A stretch of DNA of 64,000 nt from CAVVAL01 sp963742725. Lineage in GTDB: Bacteria > Actinomycetota > Actinomycetes > Mycobacteriales > Cryptosporangiaceae. Below the pieces are notes generated by a model, which saw only the letters and a program-made list of their open reading frames with translations, searched no databases and had not been told where the DNA came from. The position numbers and the translations under genes were made by a program. Positions 47,362 to 57,593 of the stretch are shown here, piece by piece. Each line of letters opens with the position of its first letter. The first letter of the stretch is position 1. The DNA lies in NCBI GenBank assembly GCA_963742725.1, contig CAVUMX010000003.1, positions 1,488,001-1,552,000 on the forward strand. Reading direction: 5' to 3'.

Positions 47362-50217
47362 GTGGGGACTACGCTGGTGGGGCGGGATGAGCAGCTCGCG
47401 AACCTGGGCGGGTTGGTCACCGGAGTCGCCGGTGGGCGTGGCCGAGCGGTGTGGGTCGAGGGCGAGCCGGGGATCGGCAAGTCGGCGTTGCTGGAGGCGG
47501 CGCTGGCGGGGGCGGAACGCGCCGGATGTCAGGTTTTCCGGGGGGCTGCGCACGAGCTGGGCCGGCGGTTTCCGCTGCGGGTCCTGCTGGAGTGCCTGGG
47601 GGTGAGTGAGGACTCGCCGGATCGCGGGCGGGCAGAGATCGCGGCGTTGCTGCGCGGGGCGGGTTCGGGGGTCGCCTCCGGTGATCCGGTGGTGCCGGCG
47701 TCGGAGGCGCTGCTGGCGCTGGTGGACCGGATGTGCGCGGCCGCGCCGGTGGTGCTGGTCGTGGACGATCTGCAGTGGGCGGACGAAGCGAGCGTCGCGG
47801 TGTGGCACCGGCTGTCCCGCTCGGTGGGGCAGTTGCCCTTGCTTCTGGTGGCGGCGTGCCGGTCGGTGGGACGGCGTTCGCCGATGGTGGCGCTGCGCCG
47901 GGGCGTGCGGTCTGGTGGCGGTCTGGTGCTCACGCTGGACCCGTTGACGTCGGACCAGTCCGCGGGGCTGGTGGCCGGGCTGCTCGGCGCGGCCTGCGGG
48001 CCAGGGCTGCGGCAGCTGGCCGAGGGCGCGGGCGGCAACCCGCTCTACCTGCGCGAGCTCGTGGACGCCCTGGTCCGCGAGGATCAGGCCGCGGTCCGCG
48101 ACGGCGTCGCGGAGGTCGCTACCGGCGAGGTGAACGCGCCGACGTCCCTGAGCGCGGCGATCGCCGACCGGTTGGGATTCCTGTCGCCGGGAACGTCGGA
48201 GACGTTGCAGCTGGCCGCCCTGCTGGGGCCGGAGTTCACGGTGCGGGACCTGGCGACGATCACAGGGCATGCTCCGCTGGACCTGGTCCCCGTCGTCGAG
48301 GAAGGGCTCTCCAGCGGCGTGCTGAGCGAGTCCGGGCTGCGACTGGTGTTCCGGCATGCGCTGATCCGCCAGGCCCTCAGCGAGGCCGTCCCGGCGGGGC
48401 TGCGCTCCGAGTTGCACCTGCAGGCCGCCCAGGCGCTGGTCACCGCCAGCGCGTCGATGGAACGGGTCGCGGAGCAGTTGCTGGCCGGCCCGGACGCGCC
48501 GGGTCTGGCGGAAGGCTGGGTGCTCGACTGGCTGGTCGAGATCGGTCCGCGCCTGGTGTACCGGGCCCCGCAGACCGCGCTCGACCTGCTCGGACGGGTG
48601 CTCGACGGGCTCGCCACCGACGACCCTCAGTGGGAGATCCTGGGGGAGCTGCTGGTCACCGCGGCATGGCTCGACGGGCGGGACGACGAGGTGGAGCGAC
48701 GCGCCAGACAGGTACTCCGGCACGCCACAGACCCGGCGCGCACGGCGCGAGCCGCCTGGACGCTCGCCTACATGCTGGGCCGCACGTCGCAGTACGACGC
48801 GGCGGTCGCCGCCTGCACCGAGGCGCTCGCCGACCCGCGCATCGACAGCCTCTGGAGTACCCGGCAGCGCGCGCTCCAGGCACTGATCCTGATGAACGGC
48901 GGCCGGTACGAGGAGGCCGAAGTCACCGGGCACGAGGCGCTGACGGCGGCCGAGGACCTCGGCGACCACTTCGCGGCCGGCTACGCGCTCCATGCCCTGT
49001 CGCTGATCCGCTCGCGGGCACACGCCGACGAGACCGGGTGCCTGGCCTACGTCGAGCGAGCGCTTGCCACCGTCGGTGAGCACCCGGAGACCGCCGACCT
49101 CCGGCTCCTTCTCCTCATCAACCGCGCGATCACCTTCGACGACCTCGACCGGCCCACCGAAGCGGTAGCGGCCGGCCGGGAGGCCATGCGCGCGGTCGAG
49201 CTGGCCGGGTCACGGGTTCGCCGCCAATCGCAGCGAGCGCTGCAGGCTCAGCTGCTCTTCATGGTGGGACAGTGGGACGAGGCGCTGGTCGAGCTGGAGA
49301 ACACCGACGCCGGTTACCTCGGCTACGCCGCCGAGCACGTCCTCGTCTCCGGGATACGCGCGCTCATCGCCATCCACCGCGGCGACCGCACCGCGGCCGA
49401 ACAGGCACTCCGGGCGGTCGCCGCCGCCGACATCTCACGAGGCGAGAGCACGATCCACTCGGTGTACCTGCATCGTGCGCGCGCGTTGGTGGCAGAACGG
49501 GACGGCGACCCGGGGCTGGCGCTCGCCGAACTCACCAGCACGATGGACATCGCCGAGACGGCCCCGTATCCCTACGCATCACGCTGGCTTCCGGATGCGG
49601 TGCGGCTCGCCCTCGCCACCGGCGACCTCGTCACGTCCCGCGCCATCACCGACGCCGCGGTCGCCAAGGCCGAGCGGGAACCGCTGCCCAGCAGGATCGC
49701 GACCGCTGAACGCTGCCGAGGCCTTATCGAGAGTGATCCGGCGCTGCTGCTGGCCGCGGCGGACCGGTACCGCGCCACCGGCCGCATCCTCGAACTCGCC
49801 AACACCCTCGAAGACGCCGCCGTCCTCCTCGCCGAGCACGGCGACCATGACGCCGCCCGCGCGGCGCTCGACGACGCCTTCGCGCACTACACGGAGCTCC
49901 GCGCGGACTACGACCTGCGCCGCGCCGCCGCCCGCCTCCGCCCACTGGGACTGCACCGCGGCCAACGCGGCACCCGGCGCCGCCCCACCACCGGCTGGGA
50001 CGCCCTCACGCCCACCGAACTCCGCGTCGCCGAACACGTCGCCGAAGGCCGCTCCAACCCCGACATCGCCGCCGCCATGTACCTGTCCCGGCGGACCGTC
50101 CAAACTCACGTGTCGCACATCCTGGCCAAGCTCGGCGCGAGGTCCCGCATCGAGATCGCCCACCAGGCCAGCCAGCAGCTCGACACCGCACACCCGCCGC
50201 TGGCCGCCGCGGACTGA
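47362..50217 (+). CDS. LAL-family (LuxR large ATP-binding) regulator
   Basis: 951 residues, GTG 47362, no strong ribosome site. N-terminal STAND ATPase: TTLVGRDEQLANLGGLVTGV, Walker A VEGEPGIGKSALLEAALAGA, Walker B VLVVDDLQWADEASVAVWHR. A long tetratricopeptide-like middle, and a C-terminal LuxR helix-turn-helix ALTPTELRVAEHVAEGRSNP, DIAAAMYLSRRTVQTHVSHI. LAL regulators commonly activate adjacent biosynthetic clusters. It starts 23 bp after the DUF2332 stop on the same strand, so it belongs to the peptide operon and is the obvious candidate to bind the CGTTCC-N7-GGAACG sites. Confidence 0.92.
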   Translation: MGTTLVGRDEQLANLGGLVTGVAGGRGRAVWVEGEPGIGKSALLEAALAGAERAGCQVFRGAAHELGRRFPLRVLLECLGVSEDSPDRGRAEIAALLRGAGSGVASGDPVVPASEALLALVDRMCAAAPVVLVVDDLQWADEASVAVWHRLSRSVGQLPLLLVAACRSVGRRSPMVALRRGVRSGGGLVLTLDPLTSDQSAGLVAGLLGAACGPGLRQLAEGAGGNPLYLRELVDALVREDQAAVRDGVAEVATGEVNAPTSLSAAIADRLGFLSPGTSETLQLAALLGPEFTVRDLATITGHAPLDLVPVVEEGLSSGVLSESGLRLVFRHALIRQALSEAVPAGLRSELHLQAAQALVTASASMERVAEQLLAGPDAPGLAEGWVLDWLVEIGPRLVYRAPQTALDLLGRVLDGLATDDPQWEILGELLVTAAWLDGRDDEVERRARQVLRHATDPARTARAAWTLAYMLGRTSQYDAAVAACTEALADPRIDSLWSTRQRALQALILMNGGRYEEAEVTGHEALTAAEDLGDHFAAGYALHALSLIRSRAHADETGCLAYVERALATVGEHPETADLRLLLLINRAITFDDLDRPTEAVAAGREAMRAVELAGSRVRRQSQRALQAQLLFMVGQWDEALVELENTDAGYLGYAAEHVLVSGIRALIAIHRGDRTAAEQALRAVAAADISRGESTIHSVYLHRARALVAERDGDPGLALAELTSTMDIAETAPYPYASRWLPDAVRLALATGDLVTSRAITDAAVAKAEREPLPSRIATAERCRGLIESDPALLLAAADRYRATGRILELANTLEDAAVLLAEHGDHDAARAALDDAFAHYTELRADYDLRRAAARLRPLGLHRGQRGTRRRPTTGWDALTPTELRVAEHVAEGRSNPDIAAAMYLSRRTVQTHVSHILAKLGARSRIEIAHQASQQLDTAHPPLAAAD

Positions 50218-50226
50218 GCAACCCCC

Positions 50227-52767
50227 TCACGCCGCCGGGATCGACGCCGTCAGGGTGAACGGCGTGAAGTCCAGGTCGGAGGTGCGCCGCGCTTCGACCG
50301 TCAGCTCCCACACTCCCGCGGCAGGGTTGGTCAGCGTGCGGCTGAACGGAGTGCCGTTCTCACAGAAGCCGCCGGGTGGGGGCGGGCTGTAGCAGTGCCC
50401 GACCACGGTCGTCTCGATCGGCAGGCCGTGCGGGTGGAACCGCAGGAACCGCGCCTGGCCTGTGCCCGGAGTTGCGCTCGGGCCGCTGAAGTCCACGGTG
50501 AACGACGGCGTGCCGGGCGGGATCCGGACGAAGTACTGCCGCGCCTGGTTGCGGCCGATCGTCCCGCTGATCGTCGTCGCGTAGCCGTTCGCCGCCGCGA
50601 ACTCGTGCGGGGCGATGACGGTGTTCATCCTTTGGAACTCGACGGCGGGAGTGGCCGGGTCGTCGAACCGCAGCAGCGCCGAGTGTGCGCCGGGCGTCGC
50701 CGGGTTGATGTCCACAGGCAGGGAGACAGCCGTACCGCGTGGGAGCCTGATCGACGGCGCGACGCTGAAGGTGCCGTCATTGCCGGTCCACGACAGCTGG
50801 TACGTGATCGGCCGCGATGGACCCGAGGTGCGGGTCACGGTGTAGGTACGGGTGTACGGCTCACCCACCGTGACGCCTTCCCGGTCGTGGATGCCGGCGC
50901 CGACGTCCGGGGTGGGCAGCAGGTGCGACAGCACGGTCTTCACCGGCACACGGGTGCTGATGTCCACGGGCCTGAGGCCCTGGCGCAGCAGCTGGTAGGC
51001 ACCAGCCACGTCGGCCAGGCCGGCGCCCTGCTCGTACGCGCCGTACCGGGGCAGGAACCGCGCCGACGACCTCAGCGCCTGCCGGAGCTGCGCGGGGGAG
51101 TGCCCGATGCCCTGCTCCTTCGCGGCGCTGATCAGCAGCGCGGCGGCCCCGCTCACCGCCGGGCTCGCCATCGAGGTGCCGTTCAGCAGGCCGTAGCCCG
51201 GAGGCAGCGGGAACAGCGAGGGTCCGCCGGGCTGCCACGTCAGCGTCGCCGACACCGCTGCCCCCGCCGCGACCAGGTCCGGCTTGAACCCGCCGTCCTC
51301 GCGGGGCCCTCGATTGCTGAACGGGTGCAGGTTGTCGGCGAACGGGACGACCGAGCCGAAGTTCTCGCGCCAGGTCGCGTCGGAGATGTAACTGCCGACG
51401 CTCATCAGCTCGCTCCCGTTGGCCATCTCGTTGACCGTGTTCCCGCCCGGGCCGGCGTTGCCGGCGGAGAAGAAGAACTGCACGCCGTACCTCGCCGTGA
51501 TCCGGTTGTAGAGCAGCGTCGCCGGCGAGTTCCCGTCGTTCAGTTCGAGCTGGTTTCCGATCGACATGTTGATCACGTCCACGTTCGCCACCTTGGCGGC
51601 GTAGATCGCGCCCTCGTTGATCGCCTGGAAGGGACAGGAGTTCGCGGCGTCGCACACCTGCACCGAGACCATCTCGGCGCCGGGCGCCGCACCGCTCATG
51701 GCCCCGCCGAGGATCCGGTGACCGACGGCGATCGCGGCGACGTGCGAGCCGTGCTGGTGGGCGGCGATGCCGAGATTGACGAACTCCCGGTCCCGGTCGA
51801 TCTGCACGACGAACGGCACCTGGTCGACCATCGGCGTCGCCGGGTTGTCGACGCCGAAGCGGCCGACGTCGAACCTTTCCTTGTACGGCCGCATGCCCGG
51901 CTGGTCGGCGAACGAATGGTCCTGGTCGGTGTCCACCCAGACCCGGCGGCCGCCGTCCCACAGCACGCCGAACAGGCCGCTGCTGCCGGGCGGGTTGCCG
52001 TCACGGTTCACATCCCCGGCGTACGAGGCGTCCGCCGGACGGTTCCGCTCGTCGAACAGCCCGAACTTGAACCGGCCACCGGACGGTGCGGTGTACTCGA
52101 CGCCGTCGACGGTGAAGGTGCGTCCCCGCACCGTCGTGCCCATCGGCACCCACGTCGGCTCGGAGCCTGTGACCGGGTCATGCGTGCTGATCCAGTCCAC
52201 GACCTTGCGCCGGCCGGTCGTCGTGGTGGCGAAGGCCGGGTGCGTGATGTCGATGCCGGAGTCGATGACGCCGATCCGCGTGCCGCGGCCGTCCCACCTC
52301 GGATGGTCGGCGACGAACTGGGCGGCCCCGATGTCGCCGACCGGCAGGTACGGGTTGTCGGCGGGGGTGTTCGCGTCCGGCGCCGTGATCGGCAGCGGCG
52401 GCATGTCGCCGGTCACCACCGGGTCGTCGAGCCGGACGACCCGGTCGAGGCCGGCCGCGTCGACGCCCGTGAGCCGCGCGGCGCCCACCGCTTTCGTGGC
52501 AGGCAGCGTGACCCGCAGGTAGTCCAGGTCGGCGTCGCGGTACCGGACGGTGCCGCCGAGCCGCTCAAGCTGGCTACCTACCTGGCCGGCCTTGCCCGGC
52601 CCGGCTGCCACGAGCAGCGTCACCGTCCTGTCGCCGGCCGCCGCCACGAGGGCTCGGTCCTGCGTCGAGAGCCCCGGCGCGGGCTCGTCGGCAGCCGCCG
52701 TCACGCCGGGCTGGGCGAGTAAGGCGGCAGTGGAGACAACGGCGATGAACCTGACTCGGCGACGCAT
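50227..52767 (-). CDS. Secreted subtilisin-like (S8) serine protease
   Basis: 846 residues, ATG 52767. Signal peptide (RFIAVVSTAALLAQPGVTAA). Catalytic Asp169 in TRIGVIDSGIDITHPAF, His339 in AHQHGSHVAAIAVGH, oxyanion Asn437 in FFFSAGNAGPGGN and Ser532 in LLNGTSMASPAVSGAA. An inhibitor-like propeptide precedes the catalytic domain, and about 280 C-terminal residues form beta-sandwich (Fn-III-like) regions with a final SIPAA tail. Extracellular protein degradation. Converges on the LAL gene, 9 bp apart. Confidence 0.93.
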   Translation of the reverse strand: MRRRVRFIAVVSTAALLAQPGVTAAADEPAPGLSTQDRALVAAAGDRTVTLLVAAGPGKAGQVGSQLERLGGTVRYRDADLDYLRVTLPATKAVGAARLTGVDAAGLDRVVRLDDPVVTGDMPPLPITAPDANTPADNPYLPVGDIGAAQFVADHPRWDGRGTRIGVIDSGIDITHPAFATTTTGRRKVVDWISTHDPVTGSEPTWVPMGTTVRGRTFTVDGVEYTAPSGGRFKFGLFDERNRPADASYAGDVNRDGNPPGSSGLFGVLWDGGRRVWVDTDQDHSFADQPGMRPYKERFDVGRFGVDNPATPMVDQVPFVVQIDRDREFVNLGIAAHQHGSHVAAIAVGHRILGGAMSGAAPGAEMVSVQVCDAANSCPFQAINEGAIYAAKVANVDVINMSIGNQLELNDGNSPATLLYNRITARYGVQFFFSAGNAGPGGNTVNEMANGSELMSVGSYISDATWRENFGSVVPFADNLHPFSNRGPREDGGFKPDLVAAGAAVSATLTWQPGGPSLFPLPPGYGLLNGTSMASPAVSGAAALLISAAKEQGIGHSPAQLRQALRSSARFLPRYGAYEQGAGLADVAGAYQLLRQGLRPVDISTRVPVKTVLSHLLPTPDVGAGIHDREGVTVGEPYTRTYTVTRTSGPSRPITYQLSWTGNDGTFSVAPSIRLPRGTAVSLPVDINPATPGAHSALLRFDDPATPAVEFQRMNTVIAPHEFAAANGYATTISGTIGRNQARQYFVRIPPGTPSFTVDFSGPSATPGTGQARFLRFHPHGLPIETTVVGHCYSPPPPGGFCENGTPFSRTLTNPAAGVWELTVEARRTSDLDFTPFTLTASIPAA

Positions 52768-53032
52768 CGTTGAGCCCCCCTCGGGCGCCCGATAGTGGCG
52801 ACCAGGCACCCTCGGCCCCCCGCCAGCCACCCCGCAGCCTGGCTCTGCTCCGCGACGAACGTAACACCGCAGGTCGGCGCCGCACAGCCTGAGCGCGTGT
52901 ATGAGCAGCGGTTTCGGGGAACCCCGTCACGTGCTCGACAGCGAGTGGGGCGATGTCCAGCCGTCGGCGGCCGCCGAGAATCGCTACCTTGAGTCACATT
53001 CCTGGGATGAGTACTGGGAGTGGTTCCTCAGG
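52768..53032. other. 265-bp intergenic region
   Basis: Divergent 5' end of the protease and 3' end of the LRR gene. A short open frame at 52901 (WDEYWEWFLRSL) is not supported by a ribosome site or homology that I can see. Confidence 0.4.
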
Positions 53033-54695
53033 TCACTCCGTCGTGACCTCCAGTCCGGGCCGCGCCGCGCGCAGTTCGGCGAGGTCGTCGGCCGGCACGT
53101 CGACCGTCCCGATCCGCAGCTCCTCCAGCCGGGAGTAGGCGGCCAGCGCCGCCAGCGCCCCGGGTTCCAGGTGGCTCTCGAACAGCGACAGGGTTCGCGG
53201 GTCGCAGCCGCGCAGCGCGTCGAGGGCCGCACGTGATGCCGGTGAACCCCGCCAGGAACAGGGTCTCGCAGCGCAGCCCGGAACCGAGTTCGGCCAGTGC
53301 CGACGGCTCGGCCGTCACGTCGATCAGCCGCAGGTCGCCGAGCGCGCCGACGCCGGCGAGTGCCCGCCCGGCGGCGGGGTCGAGCGTCAGGTCCTCGAGG
53401 ATCAGGTCGGTCAGCGCCGGCAGGGCCGCGAGGTGAGCCAGCCCGGCCGCGGTGACGGGGGAGCTGCCGATCTTGAGCTGTCGCAGCGCGGTGTACGTGG
53501 GCAACAGTGCCAGCAGCCCGTCAGTGGCGACGAACGAGATCTGCAACAACGACACGGACCCCGGTTCCTGCCCGCCCGCCAGGTGGGCCAGTTCGAGCGC
53601 GGCCGGACCTGGTTCCGGCGGAGCCGGCACCGAGGACGCGTGGCCGCGCGCGGCGAGGGCCCGCAACGCGCCCGGCCGGTTGGGCAGGCCGTGGTCGTCG
53701 AGCAGCATCAGGAACTCGGTGGATCCGCGGTAGAAGTGCCGGTTGCGGCTGATCGCGGTGAGGATGGCGCTCTGTTCCGGGGTCAGCCGGTCAGGCGACG
53801 CCTGCTCCGGGCCGAACGTGTCCAGCGCCGGCAGCAGCTCCGTCGCCCGCTCGGCGCTGCCGACCAGCCGCAGGATCTCGGGCAGCATCTGACGGGCGCG
53901 GTCGGCACCGGTGTCGCGCAGCGCCTTCAAGTAGTCCTCGCCCCTCATCCGCGGCCGGTCCGGGTCGTCGTCGGGGTTGGAGCCGAGCGGTCGTGGCGTG
54001 GTGCGGAACTCCACCAGCCGTCCTATCGCGGCCCGCATCCCCTCCCAGACGGGTGAGCCGGGCGCCTCGACCGGCAGCAGCGCGGTGACGGCGGCCTCCC
54101 GCACGTCGACCGACGCGTCGTCGAGGCTGGGGCGGATCGAGTCGTAGCCGCCGAGGACGCCCAGCTCCCGCACGTAGTACATCCGCCGGCCGACCCGGGT
54201 CTCGACCGAGAGCTTGGCCGCGAGGTCGGCCACGCACCGCGCTGTCAACGCCGCCGAGCGGTCGAGATGCGGGGCGAGGGCGTCGGCCGCGGCCCGGACG
54301 CCGGGGTCGGCGTCGTCGCGCAACGTCGCCAGCTCGCGCGCGGCGCCGGCGAACGCGGCATGCGTGTGCGAGAACACCGCGGACTCCTCATCCGCCTCGG
54401 CCACTACGGCGACGGTGCGCAGCAGGCCGAGAACGGCGGCCCGGGTATCGGCGCGCACGGCACGGTCGGTCACCAGCCGCACCAGGTGCGGAACGACCTT
54501 CGGGCAGTCCTCCTCCAGGTCCTCGTCGTCGACGAGTTCCACCTGGAGCTGATCGACCAAGGCGACCGGATCGCTCGTAGGCGCGTCAGCCAGCAGTTCG
54601 ACGGCGTAGGGCATGTCATCGCCGCTGCGGCAGCAGTAGCTGCCGCCGCAGAACAGATGCGGGCTGCCGTAATCCGGTGAGACGGTGAGAGACAT
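53033..54695 (-). pseudogene. HEAT/leucine-rich-repeat protein with a 1-nt frameshift
   Basis: The frame from ATG 54695 gives MSLTVSPDYGSPHLFCGGSY, HEAT-like helices (PKVVPHLVRLVTDRAVRADT, MRAAIGRLVEFRTTPRPLGS), then leucine-rich repeats (LPTYTALRQLKIGSSPVTAA, LAALPALTDLILEDLTLDPA). At about 53230 it leaves homology after GFTGITC; shifting by one base restores ALDALRGCDPRTLSLFESHL, EPGALAALAAYSRLEELRIG and a stop at 53033. So the last about 65 residues are out of frame by a single base (ATCACGTGC-G-GCCCTC). Could be a sequencing error or a true inactivation. Protein-protein interaction role by fold. Confidence 0.65.
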
Positions 54696-54812
54696 CCGGC
54701 GATTGTTCACCGGGGCCGCCGGCCCGTCCAGGCCAGCGGCCCCAGCACGACACGGCGGCGGATCACGCGCTTGATCTACCCGGATGCGGAGGGGCGGTGC
54801 GAGGGTGGACGT

Positions 54813-56318
54813 GTGTTCCGTCTGCTCGGATTGCTCGGCGGCCTGTCGGTGGTGACCGACCTAGGCACCGGCGCGCCGCTGGAGGAGTCACTGCGGCGCG
54901 CCGTCGTGGCGGCGCGACTCGCGCGTGCCGTCGGGTGCAAGGACGTCGAGGTGGCGGACGTCGTGTACGGCTCGCTGCTGCAACACCTGGGCTGCTCGGC
55001 GTATGCGCACGAGACAGCAGGGGCGTTCGGCGACGAGATCCTCGTGACGCGGCTGGCGTTCCTGACCGATCTGACGCGGCCGCTGGAGGTGCTGCGCACC
55101 TGGGTGCCGGGGCTTGCCGAGGGCACCGGACGCTCGAAGGCGCGCGTGCTGGCGGCGACCCTGCGGGCGGACAGCACGAACATGCGGGCCACGTGCGAGG
55201 TGGCGAGGCAGGCGGCGTACCGGCTCGGGCTCGGCGACACCGTCAGCCGCAGCGTGTTCCACGCACTGGCGATGTGGAACGGCAAAGGCTATCCGCGCGT
55301 CGCCGGCACGGATATCGAGCCGTCCGCACGGATCACGCACGTGGCCAGCACCGCGGTCCTGTTCGCACTGCACGCCGGCGAGGACGTGGCGCGTGCCGAG
55401 CTCCGCCGCCGATCCGGCACGTACCTGGACCCCGAGTTGGTCGCCGCGTTCGACCCCGACCTGCTCACGGGCATCGCCGACGTCGACGCGTACGACCTGG
55501 TACTTCAGCTCGAACCCGACCCTGTCCGGCTGGTGGACGGAGCCACACTGGAAACCGTGGTCGCCACCTTCGGCGACCTGGTCGATCTCAAGAGCCCGTG
55601 GCTGCTCGGGCACTCCGCTGCCGTGGCCGATCTGGCCGCTGGCGCGGGCCGCTGCCTCGGCCTGGACGAGACACCGCTGCGGCTCGCCGGCCACCTGCAC
55701 GACCTCGGACGCGCAGGAGTCTCCAGCCGTATCTGGGACAAACCCGGCCCGCTCAGCGCGACGGAGCGCGATCAGGTGCGGCTGTATCCGTACCACACCG
55801 AGCGCATACTCGCCCGGGTACCGGAGCTGGCCGAGGTCGCCACACTCGCCGGTGCGCACCACGAGCACCTGGACGGCACCGGATACCACCGCGGTGCGCC
55901 GGCCGCCCAGCTCCCGATGCCGGCGCGCGTGCTGGCGGCGGCCGACCGCTACCGCAGCCAGCTTGAGCCGCGCCCCTACCGTCCGGCCGCCACGCCGTCC
56001 GAGGCGGCCGCCGCGCTCAACGCCGAGGCCGGTGCCGGGCGTCTGGACGGTGACGCCGTGGCTGCCGTCCTCGGCGCGGCTGGACACACCACGGGCGTAC
56101 GCCGGCAACGTCCGGCCGGCCTGACCGATCGTCAGGTGACTGTGCTGCGCCTGGTGGCCGCCGGGCTGTCCAACCGGGAGATCGCGGAGCGGCTGGTGAT
56201 CTCGCGGCGAACGGCCGAACGGCACGTACAGGACATCTACCACCGGATCGGCGCCTCCACCAGGGCCGCGGCAGCGCTGTTCGCGATGGAACACGGACTG
56301 CTCGAAAAACCTGGGTAG
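54813..56318 (+). CDS. HD-domain LuxR regulator
   Basis: About 501 residues from GTG 54813. Two HD-type lobes; the C-terminal one has HLHDLGRAGVSSRIWDKPGP, YPYHTERILARVPELAEVAT and HHEHLDGTGYHRGAPAAQLP (an HD-GYP-like signature), followed by a LuxR helix-turn-helix LTDRQVTVLRLVAAGLSNRE, RLVISRRTAERHVQDIYHRI. The HD-LuxR fusion would couple cyclic-dinucleotide or nucleotide turnover to transcription. Divergent from the LRR gene; the MFS gene follows 44 bp later and may be its target. Confidence 0.85.
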   Translation: MFRLLGLLGGLSVVTDLGTGAPLEESLRRAVVAARLARAVGCKDVEVADVVYGSLLQHLGCSAYAHETAGAFGDEILVTRLAFLTDLTRPLEVLRTWVPGLAEGTGRSKARVLAATLRADSTNMRATCEVARQAAYRLGLGDTVSRSVFHALAMWNGKGYPRVAGTDIEPSARITHVASTAVLFALHAGEDVARAELRRRSGTYLDPELVAAFDPDLLTGIADVDAYDLVLQLEPDPVRLVDGATLETVVATFGDLVDLKSPWLLGHSAAVADLAAGAGRCLGLDETPLRLAGHLHDLGRAGVSSRIWDKPGPLSATERDQVRLYPYHTERILARVPELAEVATLAGAHHEHLDGTGYHRGAPAAQLPMPARVLAAADRYRSQLEPRPYRPAATPSEAAAALNAEAGAGRLDGDAVAAVLGAAGHTTGVRRQRPAGLTDRQVTVLRLVAAGLSNREIAERLVISRRTAERHVQDIYHRIGASTRAAAALFAMEHGLLEKPG

Positions 56319-56362
56319 ACCTACCAATGCGCCGCCCACGCTGGCCTCGCCATGCTCGACGA

Positions 56363-57529
56363 ATGGCGACGACGCTCCCCCCGCGCGAGGCCACTCCGCG
56401 CCTGCTCACCCGCCCGTTCGTCCTGCTGTCGCTGGCCGAACTGGCGTACTTCGCCGGCACCGGCGTCACGGTGTACGCGCTGCCGCTCTACGTCACCGGA
56501 CCGGTCGGGTCGGACGCGGCCGGTGCCGGTCTGGCGTTCGGCGCGTTCGCGGTGACCGCGCTGGTGCTGCGTCCGTTCAGCGGCCGGCTGTGCGACACCC
56601 GCGGCCGGCGGCCGATGCTGCTCGGCGGCGCACTGCTGTTCGCCGCGAGCTCGGTGCTGAGCGCGCACGTGGACGCGCTGTCACTGGTCGTGGCGCTACG
56701 CCTGCTGGTCGGGGTGGCCGAGGCGGCGTTCTTCGTCGCGGCGATGGCGGCGCTGGCCGACCTGGCGCCGCCCAGCCGGATGGGAGAGGCGCTGAGCTAC
56801 AACTCGCTCGGGCTGTACCTGGGACTCACGCTCGGGCCGCCGCTGGGCGAGCTTCTGGTCGAGCGCTGGAGCTTCACCGCCGCCTGGTACGGAGCGGCAG
56901 CGCTGGCGGTCGTGGCGGCGGTCGTCGCCACGAGAATCGGCGAGACCCGGCAGGACGCGCCAACGGCCGGACACGGTGGGCTGATCCATTGGAAGGGTGT
57001 CCCGGCCGGCCTCGGCTTCTTCACCTCGATCGTGGCGATGGGCGGCTTCCTCGCGTTCGCCGCGCTGCACGCCGATGCCGTCGGGCTGCGCAACGCCAGC
57101 CTCCCGCTATTCACGTACGGGGTCGTGGTCGTCACCTGCCGGATCGTGTTCGCCAAGGTCCCCGACCGGGTACCGCCGCTTCCACTGGGCGCCGCCGCGC
57201 TGGCCACGATGGGCACCGGCCTGGCCGTGATGACCTTGTGGCCCACGCCCACCGGACTGATCGGCGGCACCGTGCTCCTGGCCGTCGGCATCACCTTCAG
57301 CACCCCTGCGTTCTTCTCGGCGATCTTCGCCACCGCCGGCCCGGCAGAGCGCGGCGCCGCCGCGGGCACCGCGAGCGGCATGCTCGACCTCGGCATCGGC
57401 GTCGGCCCCGTTCTGCTCGGCCTGGTCGCCAACGCCGCCGGCATCCCGTGGGCCTTCGCTGCGGCGGCCGCCGTCGCCGCCGCCGGCGCCACGTGGACCG
57501 CGCTCATCGCCCGGCAGCGCCGGCCATGA
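56363..57529 (+). CDS. MFS transporter
   Basis: 388 residues from ATG 56363. Twelve helices: LLSLAELAYFAGTGVTVYAL, RPFSGRLCDTRGRRPMLLGG (motif A-like loop), LRLLVGVAEAAFFVAAMAAL, GLYLGLTLGPPLGELLVERW, then IVAMGGFLAFAALHADAVGL, ATMGTGLAVMTLWPTPTGLI and GIGVGPVLLGLVANAAGIPW. Drug/metabolite exporter type of the MFS_1 family. Follows the HD-LuxR gene. A start at 56327 is possible. Confidence 0.9.
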   Translation: MATTLPPREATPRLLTRPFVLLSLAELAYFAGTGVTVYALPLYVTGPVGSDAAGAGLAFGAFAVTALVLRPFSGRLCDTRGRRPMLLGGALLFAASSVLSAHVDALSLVVALRLLVGVAEAAFFVAAMAALADLAPPSRMGEALSYNSLGLYLGLTLGPPLGELLVERWSFTAAWYGAAALAVVAAVVATRIGETRQDAPTAGHGGLIHWKGVPAGLGFFTSIVAMGGFLAFAALHADAVGLRNASLPLFTYGVVVVTCRIVFAKVPDRVPPLPLGAAALATMGTGLAVMTLWPTPTGLIGGTVLLAVGITFSTPAFFSAIFATAGPAERGAAAGTASGMLDLGIGVGPVLLGLVANAAGIPWAFAAAAAVAAAGATWTALIARQRRP

Positions 57530-57593
57530 CGTAGTCGCCTGGCGGGCACCGGTCAGCTGCCCGGCGATCGCGGCCGTGCCGTCGAGCTCTCGA

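Noticed and set aside
52901..53236. Small plus-strand gene (WDEYWEWFLRSL)
   Set aside because: Overlaps the 3' end of the LRR gene and has no ribosome site or recognisable homology.
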